DNA from: Hyphomicrobiales bacterium
GTDB taxonomy: Bacteria; Pseudomonadota; Alphaproteobacteria; Rhizobiales; JACESI01
Direction of reading: 5' to 3'
NCBI GenBank assembly: GCA_039989895.1
Contig: JBDXGY010000005.1
Coordinates: forward strand, 310,001 to 374,000
DNA length: 64,000 nucleotides
Part shown: piece after piece, positions 10,509 through 17,916 of the stretch
Position numbering within the stretch: the stretch's first letter is position 1
How the letters are laid out: each line of letters starts with the position of its first letter
The notes under the pieces: generated by a model
What the model saw: the letters and a program-made list of their open reading frames with translations, nothing else
What the model was told of the DNA's origin: nothing
The model's database searches: none
Program-made: the position numbers and the translations under genes

Positions 10509-11522
10509 ATGAGCGTTTTAATCACAGGTGGTGCCGGTTATATCGGCTCACACACATCCCTTCTTTTCTTAGAAGCTGGTCACGATGTTGTCGTGGTCGA
10601 TAACCTGACAAATAGCCATTTAGTGTCCCTTGAACGCGTGGCTGACATTACGGGTCGCAAGGTCCATTTCGAGAAACTCGATATCCGCGATAAGGACGGG
10701 CTTTGTTCGGTCATAAAAGCCCATCACTGTGACAGTGTTGTGCATTTTGCAGGACTCAAGGCTGTCGGGGAATCGAATGAGATACCGCTTTCTTACTATG
10801 ACAATAATGTCGTTGGCTCGCTTCGTCTTTTGGAAGCAATGAATGAATGTGACGTTCGCAAGATTATATTCAGTTCATCTGCGACCGTTTATGGTGTGCC
10901 GCAATATCTGCCACTAACCGAGAGTCACCCCCTTGGCGCTATCAACCCTTATGGCCGCACCAAACAAATGATCGAAGATGTTCTGCGCGATCTCGCCGCC
11001 AGTGATCCTCGCTGGGGCATCATGTTGCTTCGTTATTTCAACCCGGTGGGTGGGCATGAAAGTGGTCTCATCGGTGAAAATCCGATTGGTATACCCAATA
11101 ACCTCATGCCATTCATTGCGCAGGTAGCGAGTGGGAGGCGCGAGCAGCTGTCTGTTTTTGGCGATGATTATGAGACCCCTGATGGCACAGGCGTACGCGA
11201 TTATATCCATGTGATGGACCTCGCACGCGGGCATCTGGCAGCGCATGATAAACTCTCCAACACCGGCTGCCATGCGGTTAATCTCGGCACCGGTACAGGC
11301 TATAGTGTTTTGGAAATGATCCGCGCTTTTGAACGGGCTTCGAATCAAAAAGTTGCCTACCAAATTTCCCCACGCCGTGAAGGCGATGTTGCATCATGTT
11401 ACGCGGATACAAGCCTCGCACAGTCTGAGCTCAGCTGGAAAGCTGAACGGGATCTGGAAACCATGTGCGCTGACACATGGAACTGGATACGCAAAAACCC
11501 GAAGGGGTATGAAGGTACGTAA
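10509..11522 (+). CDS. galE: UDP-glucose 4-epimerase GalE
   Basis: Short-chain dehydrogenase family enzyme interconverting UDP-glucose and UDP-galactose, supplying galactose for surface polysaccharides. It shows the NAD-binding GGAGYIGSH at the N-terminus, FSSSATVYG with the catalytic Ser/Thr, the Tyr-x3-Lys pair in NPYGRTKQMIEDVLRDL (about residue 147), RYFNPVGGHESGLIGENP, and DGTGVRDYIHVMDLA, which are GalE hallmarks. Length about 337 residues, normal. The start is set at ATG 10509 because homologues begin two or three residues before the nucleotide-binding strand; a TTG at 10500 is the alternative. AGGA lies at 10493-10496. Confidence 0.94.
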   Translation: MSVLITGGAGYIGSHTSLLFLEAGHDVVVVDNLTNSHLVSLERVADITGRKVHFEKLDIRDKDGLCSVIKAHHCDSVVHFAGLKAVGESNEIPLSYYDNNVVGSLRLLEAMNECDVRKIIFSSSATVYGVPQYLPLTESHPLGAINPYGRTKQMIEDVLRDLAASDPRWGIMLLRYFNPVGGHESGLIGENPIGIPNNLMPFIAQVASGRREQLSVFGDDYETPDGTGVRDYIHVMDLARGHLAAHDKLSNTGCHAVNLGTGTGYSVLEMIRAFERASNQKVAYQISPRREGDVASCYADTSLAQSELSWKAERDLETMCADTWNWIRKNPKGYEGT

Positions 11523-11618
11523 CCTCGACTGCGGCATTTAAATCAGCCGTCTATTTGAACACTCCCATCAAGGCAATTTGATTGGCAATCGTTTCGGGCC
11601 ATGGCATAGACTACATCA

Positions 11619-11996
11619 ATGCGCACCGTCTTTTTGATCCCTTTTCTTATCTTTCCTGCTAAAGCCCTCGCCGCCGATAAGCACGAGGCCTTCTATGGAA
11701 CATGGGGCACGCCGAAGCAATGCGCGCGCGAACCAATCAAGCAGGGCGGAACGGTTTTGGCTGAGCCGTTTGAGATCAGCAAACGCTGGTTGAAAAAAGG
11801 ACAACTCTATTGCAGCCTTAACTGGGCGGCGATTGACGCGCGTAAAAACGGCTTTTTCACTGGGGCACATGCGATATGCGGAGAAGATTCTTTACGCGGT
11901 TATTTCGTAGGCATGGAGCTGTCGGGTGAAGACTTAACACTGCGCTGGGATTTCCCACTATCAAATGGCCCATTGGCACGCTGCCCGCGCCCTTGA
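11619..11996 (+). CDS. Small exported protein of unknown function
   Basis: A 125-residue protein not assigned to a named family. The first 18 residues (MRTVFLIPFLIFPAKALA) form a signal peptide with a plausible signal peptidase I site after AKALA. The mature part contains YGTWGTPKQCAREP, YCSLNWAAIDARKNGFFTGAHAICGEDSLRGYFVG and a terminal Cys (ARCPRP), giving four cysteines that could form disulfides in the periplasm. The strand layout resembles small lipocalin-like or 'activity budget' periplasmic domains, but I cannot prove this. It stands alone between galE and the minus-strand isomerase gene. Confidence 0.65.
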   Translation: MRTVFLIPFLIFPAKALAADKHEAFYGTWGTPKQCAREPIKQGGTVLAEPFEISKRWLKKGQLYCSLNWAAIDARKNGFFTGAHAICGEDSLRGYFVGMELSGEDLTLRWDFPLSNGPLARCPRP

Positions 11997-12025
11997 ATGA
12001 TTTGCCACACGTCGCTCATAATCAA

Positions 12026-12796
12026 TCACTGAACATTATCCTTAATCGCAGCCAACCAATCTAAGCTTTCTTCTGTCGAGCCTAAAGGTCTATATTCAGC
12101 GCCAAGTGGCGTGCTGTAGCCGAGGTCATCAAGTAATTTGTAAAGATGAGTATAGGCGATTTCACCACTATCCGGCGGGCCGCGCTCTGGTACGCCTGCA
12201 ATTTGGATGTGCCCGATAATTGGCAGCAGATTCGTCAAACGACGGCTCAAGTCACCTTCCATGATTTGCATATGATAACAATCATACATCAGCTTTAAGT
12301 TGGAGGCACCAACGCTTTCAATGATCTCTTTCGCATGCGACGAATTGGTCAAAAAATAACCGGGCGCATCATAATGATTAAGTGGTTCGATAAGAATTGT
12401 AATGCCTGATTTTTTAGCGCCCATGCAGGCATATTCAAGATTCTCAATAAAGGTTGCTTGTGCCTCTACGCCACTTGCAAAGCCCGCCATTACATGAATA
12501 TTTTTTGCGTCTATGGCGCGCGCATAAGCAATGGCTTGATCAATAGCCTCACGCGCCTCTTGCTCACGCCCCGGCAAGGCTGACAGCCCTTTCTCATTCT
12601 CACCACCACACACAGTATTAAGACCAAGCATCACCAATCCAGTTTCCTCTAAGACATCTGCAACATCTTGAGGCGGCGTCTCATAAGGCCAGTGGCACTC
12701 AACAGCATCAAAGCCTGCCAGCTTCGCAGCTCGAATACCGTCAACAAGCGATAACTCAGACCATAGGAATCCCAAATTTGCAGAAAACTTCGTCAT
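12026..12796 (-). CDS. hyi: Hydroxypyruvate isomerase-like TIM-barrel protein
   Basis: A 256-residue AP-endonuclease-2 / xylose-isomerase-like TIM barrel. Features of the Hyi/OtnI group are the start SANLGFLWSELSLVDGIRAAKLAGFDAVECHWPYE, ILIEPLNHYDAPGYFL (catalytic Glu), LKLMYDCYHMQIMEGD (metal-binding Asp and His) and LGAEYRPLGST with the last metal-ligand Glu. Family members interconvert hydroxypyruvate and tartronate semialdehyde or act on 2-oxo-tetronates. No glyoxylate or tetronate genes are adjacent, so the substrate is not fixed by context. The gene is solitary and divergent from the helicase gene. Confidence 0.8.
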   Translation of the reverse strand: MTKFSANLGFLWSELSLVDGIRAAKLAGFDAVECHWPYETPPQDVADVLEETGLVMLGLNTVCGGENEKGLSALPGREQEAREAIDQAIAYARAIDAKNIHVMAGFASGVEAQATFIENLEYACMGAKKSGITILIEPLNHYDAPGYFLTNSSHAKEIIESVGASNLKLMYDCYHMQIMEGDLSRRLTNLLPIIGHIQIAGVPERGPPDSGEIAYTHLYKLLDDLGYSTPLGAEYRPLGSTEESLDWLAAIKDNVQ

Positions 12797-13194
12797 ATCT
12801 CACGTGCTACCGATGTCCGAATTGCGGTTTAATCAGGTTTATCATTAAGCTACTTTACAAATGACTGCTTGACTTTCAATGCTTTAAAGCAGATAGGACT
12901 GACATCCTTGCATTGCTGCCGCGTGAGCAGTCCCTCTCCCGATTATAGAGCACCATTGAGTGTTTCCGAGAGATAAATGCGCCAGCGTTCTTTGATACCG
13001 CTTTTGATATCATTGACGCTTTCCTACCCAGTTTCCCAATTCACGCGGGGTTCTAGTGGTTCCATCAGCAAGAGCGTGATGAAACCCAACCGCACCAGAC
13101 GACACCGTTCGCCTTCTCCCAGGCTAATGGGGCGTCTTATTTTTATTATGCGATACCAAGCCATAGGCTGGATCGCACCTTGAAAGGTATTTCC
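12797..13194. other. Intergenic region between hyi-like gene and rhlE
   Basis: About 400 bases without a convincing gene. It must hold the divergent promoters for the minus-strand isomerase gene and the plus-strand helicase gene. A 68-codon frame at 12977-13183 has a composition unlike the neighbouring proteins and no recognisable motif, so I do not call it. The long leader before the helicase is compatible with post-transcriptional or cold control, as known for some DEAD-box genes, but I found no clear structure. Confidence 0.5.
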
Positions 13195-14562
13195 TTGTCT
13201 AATTTCGAAGCCCTTGGGCTTTCTCCACTCATCCTCAAATCCATTGCACGCCTTGGTTTTGATAAACCAACCCCAATCCAGCAAAAAGCCATTCCACTTG
13301 TGATGGAAGGCCGCGACATTATGGGTCTTGCCCAAACAGGCACTGGCAAAACAGCTGCGTTCGGCTTGCCGCTTGTCGAACATCTTTTCGCCAACAAGGG
13401 CCGCCCGCAGCCAAAAACTGCAAAGTCATTGATCCTTGCACCGACCCGCGAGCTAGCCAATCAAATCGCCGATAATTTACGTCTTTACGTCCAAGGCACT
13501 AGCCTGCGCGTGAATGTGGTTGTTGGTGGCGCGTCCATTAACGTTCAGCGCAAAAAGCTGGAACAAGGCACTGATATTCTAGTTGCTACCCCTGGCCGTT
13601 TAATGGACCTTCTTGATCGCGGCGCGTTGCGGTTGAATGAAACAAATTTTCTGGTTCTCGATGAAGCAGACCAAATGCTCGACCTTGGCTTTATCAATGC
13701 GCTTCGCAAAATTGCAAAATTGCTTGCCCCAAAACGTCAGACACTGCTGTTTTCGGCCACCATGCCAAAACAAATGGCTGAACTCTCAAAATCTTATTTG
13801 AATGATCCTGTGCGAATAGAAACAGCCAGTGTTGGCAAGGCCGCAGATAAAGTGACCCAATGCGTCCATTACATTGATGGCGGCAAAAAAGCCGATTTTC
13901 TTGAAGAATGCCTTTCTAAAAATCCTGAAGAGTTGTCCATTGTTTTTGCCCGCACAAAGCATGGTGCCGAAAAACTAATGAAGCGGTTGGTTGCCAAAGG
14001 TTTTGATGCGGCCTCCATTCATGGCAATAAAAGTCAGGGTCAACGCGATCGTGCTATTCGTGATTTCCGCGCTGGAAATATAAAAATTCTCGTCGCCACC
14101 GATGTGGCTGCGCGCGGCATTGATATTCCTGGTGTTGCCTTTGTGTATAATTTCGATCTACCAGAAGTTCCCGAGAACTATGTCCACCGTATTGGCCGCA
14201 CAGCGCGCGCAGGCGCAGAGGGCCAAGCTATTGCCTTTTGTTCCCCGGGCGATGCTCATTTGCTTTTCGCCATTGAAGAAGTGATGAAAATTAACATCCA
14301 TGCCGCAAGTGGCCAGCGCCCAACCAAGGCAGAAGCACGCGCTAATAAAACTCCCACAAGAGGAGGACGCGCCGGAGGCAAAGCTCATGGCAATAGAAAC
14401 CGCGATGCTAAAAGAGCAGGCGGCCAGCGCAATACTGCCGGTGCAGGTACCCCAAGCGGCAAACGTACCAACGGCTCAAAACCCAGCTCGAAACCTGGGG
14501 CAAGAAACGGCAACCCGAAAAATCGTTTCCGTAAAGGTAGAAGATCAGCCGCGTCTGTTTAA
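13195..14562 (+). CDS. rhlE: DEAD-box RNA helicase, RhlE type
   Basis: ATP-dependent RNA helicase for ribosome assembly or RNA decay. In order it shows the Q motif (FDKPTPIQQKAIP), motif I AQTGTGKTAAF, PTRELANQ, TPGRLMD, the DEAD box in LVLDEADQMLDLGF, SAT in LFSATMPKQM, VATDVAARGIDIPG and HRIGRTARAG. The last 80 or so residues are a low-complexity basic tail rich in Gly, Arg, Lys and Asn, typical of RhlE. The start is taken as TTG 13195, with AAAGG at 13183-13187 spaced 7 bases before it and a family-like MSNFEALGLSP N-terminus; TTG 13180 would leave no ribosome site. Confidence 0.92.
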   Translation: MSNFEALGLSPLILKSIARLGFDKPTPIQQKAIPLVMEGRDIMGLAQTGTGKTAAFGLPLVEHLFANKGRPQPKTAKSLILAPTRELANQIADNLRLYVQGTSLRVNVVVGGASINVQRKKLEQGTDILVATPGRLMDLLDRGALRLNETNFLVLDEADQMLDLGFINALRKIAKLLAPKRQTLLFSATMPKQMAELSKSYLNDPVRIETASVGKAADKVTQCVHYIDGGKKADFLEECLSKNPEELSIVFARTKHGAEKLMKRLVAKGFDAASIHGNKSQGQRDRAIRDFRAGNIKILVATDVAARGIDIPGVAFVYNFDLPEVPENYVHRIGRTARAGAEGQAIAFCSPGDAHLLFAIEEVMKINIHAASGQRPTKAEARANKTPTRGGRAGGKAHGNRNRDAKRAGGQRNTAGAGTPSGKRTNGSKPSSKPGARNGNPKNRFRKGRRSAASV

Positions 14563-14571
14563 AGAAATCGC

Positions 14572-15333
14572 TTAAGACTTTTTCAAAGCAAGATAGACCG
14601 TTTGTGTGAATGGTTTATCTTGTAGCGGATTGTGAAAAGTTACTGGCTCTGCCCATGCTTTATCAAAAACATCCGCTAAACGCTGCGTAAATTCTTTATC
14701 TTCCAACTTGTCTGACCAAAGCCCCATGACGCCACCGGGCTTTAAGTGGCGGGTGAGTTTTTCAAGTCCATCAACACTGTAAAAACCACCGCTGCGTTCA
14801 TCCAGCAACCAATCAGGTGCATGGTCTATGTCGATTAAGATTGCATCGAAAAGGCGCGCTGGCTCTCGCGCATCGAATCCTGTTTCAGATGCTGCCAACT
14901 CAAAGAAATCGCCTTGAACGACACGGCATCGTTTGTCTTTTGACAAAGGTGGATCAAGTGGCACCAAACCCTCTACATGCCAGTCGATAACCGCATCGAG
15001 AAATTCAACAACGGTGAGAGATGCGACGTTATCATGCTCTAGAACCGCGCCTGCCGTATAGCCTAAGCCCAAGCCGCCAACCACAACATCAAGCGCCTTG
15101 CCAGCGTGAGCTTCAAGCCCCAGCTTTGCTAGTGCAATTTCTGATGCGTTGAACAAACTCGACATCAAATGCTCATCACCCAAAATGATCTCATAGACAT
15201 CTTGATCAAGCGCCAGAATACGGCGGCGACGCAGGCTTATTGCGCCGATGGGCGTCGGTCGGTAGTCAATCTCTTCAAACAAGGGGCTCAACAGGACTTC
15301 TCGCTGTATGACATTTAAATGCACTATTACCAT
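14572..15333 (-). CDS. Spermidine synthase-like methyltransferase-fold protein
   Basis: A 253-residue Rossmann-fold protein of the spermidine synthase / SAM-binding class: VVVGGLGLGYTAGAVLEH (nucleotide loop), SLTVVEFLDAVIDWH (acidic residue after strand 2), RCRVVQGDFFEL and DAILIDIDHAPDWLL. The fold is clear, but the usual polyamine-site residues of SpeE cannot be confirmed and no speD lies nearby, so actual aminopropyl transfer is uncertain. It converges on rhlE with 9 bases between the stops, and its 5' end overlaps the unused upstream extension of the PcaD-like frame. The start is ATG at 15333. Confidence 0.75.
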   Translation of the reverse strand: MVIVHLNVIQREVLLSPLFEEIDYRPTPIGAISLRRRRILALDQDVYEIILGDEHLMSSLFNASEIALAKLGLEAHAGKALDVVVGGLGLGYTAGAVLEHDNVASLTVVEFLDAVIDWHVEGLVPLDPPLSKDKRCRVVQGDFFELAASETGFDAREPARLFDAILIDIDHAPDWLLDERSGGFYSVDGLEKLTRHLKPGGVMGLWSDKLEDKEFTQRLADVFDKAWAEPVTFHNPLQDKPFTQTVYLALKKS

Positions 15334-15469
15334 TCAAGCATTTGCAGTGGAAAGCAATAACCCTGTTCAAATTCTATTTACTGGTGAAACAGTGTTCGAG
15401 ATGAGAAGATGCATCTATGAGACAATACTCTCAGATATTTATAAACTATTTTTTTATGGGGTACTATTA

Positions 15470-16261
15470 ATGCAGTTTGAAAAACTCAACAATATCACTC
15501 TGCACTATCAGGTTATTGGCGCACCTGAGGGCAAACCAGTGATTGTCTTTTCAAATTCACTTGGAACTGATTTTAGAATTTGGCGCGATGTCATCGTTCA
15601 GCTTATTGGTGAGTTTTCTATTGTGACCTACGACAAGCGGGGACACGGTCTTTCTGATTCACCGCCAGCGCCCTATAAAATAGATGATCACGTGGCTGAC
15701 CTTGCTGCTTTGCTTGATTACCTTAAGGTAAAAGATGCGATTATCTGCGGGCTGTCAGTTGGTGGATTGATCGCACAGGGGCTAACGCTCGCTCGGCCCG
15801 ACCTTGTGAAAGCTTTAGTGCTTTGTGATACGGCACACAAAATTGGTGATACAGAGCTGTGGAATGGGCGTATTAAAGCTGTCAATGAAATCGGCATTCC
15901 AGCCATCTCAGAATTGATTTTGTCGCGCTGGTTTTCCAAAGAATTCCGCTCCGCGCAGGTAGCAACTTTTGCGGGTTATCGACATATGCTGGAGCGCACA
16001 TCACCTGAGGGATATATGGGGACAAGTGCGGCCATAAGAGATGCAGACTTCACTGAGCAAGCGCCCAACATCAAAGTGCCATCCTTATGTATTGTTGGCA
16101 GCGAAGACGGCGCCACGCCGCCTGCTCTTGTTGAAGAGCTCTCTAGATTAATACCGGGTGCGGGCTATGAAATTATTCAAGGCTCAGGGCATTTACCCTG
16201 CGTTGAAAAGCCCGACGCTCTCTTTGATCTGATGCAGCCTTTTTTGAAAAAGCTTAGCTGA
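15470..16261 (+). CDS. pcaD: Alpha/beta hydrolase, 3-oxoadipate enol-lactonase-like (PcaD)
   Basis: Alpha/beta hydrolase of 263 residues from ATG 15470. It matches the PcaD pattern: VIVFSNSLGTDFRIWRDV (oxyanion region), YDKRGHGLSD, the nucleophile elbow in CGLSVGGLIAQGL, VGSEDGATPP with the catalytic Asp, and the final His in GSGHLPCVEKP. PcaD hydrolyses 3-oxoadipate enol-lactone in the protocatechuate branch of the beta-ketoadipate pathway. No other pca genes are nearby, so a different small ester substrate is possible. The frame is open 54 codons upstream, but that part reads unlike the family, so the internal ATG is chosen. Confidence 0.75.
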   Translation: MQFEKLNNITLHYQVIGAPEGKPVIVFSNSLGTDFRIWRDVIVQLIGEFSIVTYDKRGHGLSDSPPAPYKIDDHVADLAALLDYLKVKDAIICGLSVGGLIAQGLTLARPDLVKALVLCDTAHKIGDTELWNGRIKAVNEIGIPAISELILSRWFSKEFRSAQVATFAGYRHMLERTSPEGYMGTSAAIRDADFTEQAPNIKVPSLCIVGSEDGATPPALVEELSRLIPGAGYEIIQGSGHLPCVEKPDALFDLMQPFLKKLS

Positions 16262-17170
16262 TTAATAATACAAAGACACAGCGTGCTTGGCCTCAGCGAA
16301 GAATAACCAGCGCTCCGCGAACAGGCCAACCGCCATGGCAATGAATGCTAAAAACAGAACAAGGCTTGGAAGGCCAAAGAACGCAACCAATAAACATAAA
16401 ATAGCTGGTATTACCCCACCAACAATAAGAGCAAGCTTTCGCAGTTTATCAGCGTGTTTACGACCAATCTGATGCACCATTTCTTTGGTTAGATAGTTCT
16501 CACCTGAATGTGGTTTTTCTAGCAATCTCACTTTGCCAATTTTACCAAGCCCCGTTGCGGTGCCAACATCTGACCCCGTATCGCTAAATCCAACGGCGGC
16601 CGCGCGGCTCCACCATTTTAGTTTTATTGCCCAAGATAGAATAACAAATACAAATGCGGCTGTTGTGATGCTGACTGAATTACTTGTGGTGAAAGCCGCC
16701 GCCAAAAGTAGACCGGAGGCGATAGCAAAGAAAAGATAGCAAAGAGGCGTCCAAAATGTATGCCAGTTTGGCACGGTTTTAAGCTGGGCATAAATCATGG
16801 CCGTTGCAAAAATTGTGGCGAATGATAGGACGCTGACTAACAAACCAAGCATCAAAATACGCTCACCCGAAAACACCCAAAACAGTACGTAAAGACCGAA
16901 GCAAGACAAGGCTAAAACTGCCAGCACGCCCTCACGAGACAACCATGATGAGCGCCATTGCGAGAATGCCCGCCATGCCCGCTCAGGGTGGCCAAGGTGG
17001 AACGTTGATGAGATCAAGCCTGCAATAGCAAGCCCACCAGCCAGCGCAGAAATAAAGAAGGCTGCAACTCGACTTTCAGGCATTGGCAAACCAAGGCCAA
17101 GCACGAACATAAAGCCAAAACCTGCGCCTGAAGTGACGGTGAAGAATATAACCGATAGGGCGGGATGCAT
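16262..17170 (-). CDS. soeC: Membrane anchor subunit of a molybdoenzyme (DmsC / SoeC family)
   Basis: A 302-residue hydrophobic protein with about eight predicted helices, of the DmsC anchor family. It carries the conserved segment STFHLGHPERAWRAFSQWRSSWLSREGVLA. The subunit holds the catalytic pair on the membrane and exchanges electrons with the quinone pool. Its start overlaps the stop of the iron-sulfur subunit by one base, so the three genes form one operon. Length fits SoeC (about 300-320 residues) and also DmsC. The Soe reading rests on the catalytic subunit and the complete gene set. Confidence 0.8.
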   Translation of the reverse strand: MHPALSVIFFTVTSGAGFGFMFVLGLGLPMPESRVAAFFISALAGGLAIAGLISSTFHLGHPERAWRAFSQWRSSWLSREGVLAVLALSCFGLYVLFWVFSGERILMLGLLVSVLSFATIFATAMIYAQLKTVPNWHTFWTPLCYLFFAIASGLLLAAAFTTSNSVSITTAAFVFVILSWAIKLKWWSRAAAVGFSDTGSDVGTATGLGKIGKVRLLEKPHSGENYLTKEMVHQIGRKHADKLRKLALIVGGVIPAILCLLVAFFGLPSLVLFLAFIAMAVGLFAERWLFFAEAKHAVSLYY

Positions 17171-17916
17171 TAGAGCGCCTCCAACATTTTATCAACCCAA
17201 CCCAAAAGACCGCCTTCAGCTTTTGGTATTGGCGTTGTCATAGTGGGTGCCGCGTCTGGTCGTGTTTTTGGACGTGGCGGCAGATATTGATTGACCGGTT
17301 TTGTTCTCATCTCAGGCATCAAATCGATACCCCCACGCTCACGCGTCATGATGGAGACATCCGAATTTGGATCAGCAAAATCACCAAAGTGACGAGCATT
17401 GGCAGGGCATGTGCGCACGCATGCAGGGACGCGGTCGACCTCTTCAAGATTTTCATTGTAGATGCGATCAACACACAAGGTGCACTTCTTCATCACTTGC
17501 TCGACAGGATCCATCTCGCGAGCGCCATAAGGGCACGACCAAGCACATAAGCCACAGCCGATGCATTTGTCTTCTTCCACCAGTACGATGCCGTCTTCAG
17601 AGCGCTTATAGCTGGCTCCTGTGGGGCACACAGTAACACAAGGCGCATCATCACAATGAAGGCATGATTTTGGGAAATGCACGATAGAGGCCGGGGCATC
17701 TTCCGGTGTGACCTCAAAGGTATGAATGCGGTTGAGCCAAGCACCGACAGGATTGCTGCCATAGGGGTCGGTGTCCGACAAAGGCGCACCATAGCCGCCC
17801 GTGTTCCATTCTTTACAGTTGACCACACAAGCATGGCAGCCAACGCAGACATCGAGGTCAATGACAAGACCAAGCTTTTTGTTGGTCGTAGTTGGGAGGG
17901 TTGTCACTTCGTCCAC
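17170..17916 (-). CDS. soeB: Iron-sulfur subunit of a molybdoenzyme (DmsB / SoeB family)
   Basis: A 248-residue ferredoxin-type electron-transfer subunit. Four cysteine clusters for four [4Fe-4S] centres are visible: CVGCHACVVNCKEWN, CLHCDDAPCVTVCPTGA, CIGCGLCAWSCPYGA and CTLCVDR with CVRTCPANA. The C-terminal tail is Pro/Thr rich. It passes electrons between the molybdenum subunit and the membrane anchor. It overlaps the catalytic gene by 13 bases upstream and the anchor gene by one base downstream, so translation is probably coupled. No signal peptide is present, which fits a cytoplasm-facing enzyme such as SoeABC. Confidence 0.88.
   Translation of the reverse strand: MDEVTTLPTTTNKKLGLVIDLDVCVGCHACVVNCKEWNTGGYGAPLSDTDPYGSNPVGAWLNRIHTFEVTPEDAPASIVHFPKSCLHCDDAPCVTVCPTGASYKRSEDGIVLVEEDKCIGCGLCAWSCPYGAREMDPVEQVMKKCTLCVDRIYNENLEEVDRVPACVRTCPANARHFGDFADPNSDVSIMTRERGGIDLMPEMRTKPVNQYLPPRPKTRPDAAPTMTTPIPKAEGGLLGWVDKMLEAL

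Noticed and set aside
10914-11363. 149-codon frame antisense to galE
   Set aside because: It lies wholly within the strongly supported galE gene and shows no domain; a shadow frame.
12977-13183. 68-codon plus-strand frame before the helicase gene
   Set aside because: No ribosome site of note, no motif, and composition unlike the neighbouring proteins; it reads as leader sequence.
15308-15469. N-terminal extension of the PcaD-like protein
   Set aside because: The 54 extra codons do not resemble the family and run across the 5' end of the divergent gene; ATG 15470 gives the normal length.
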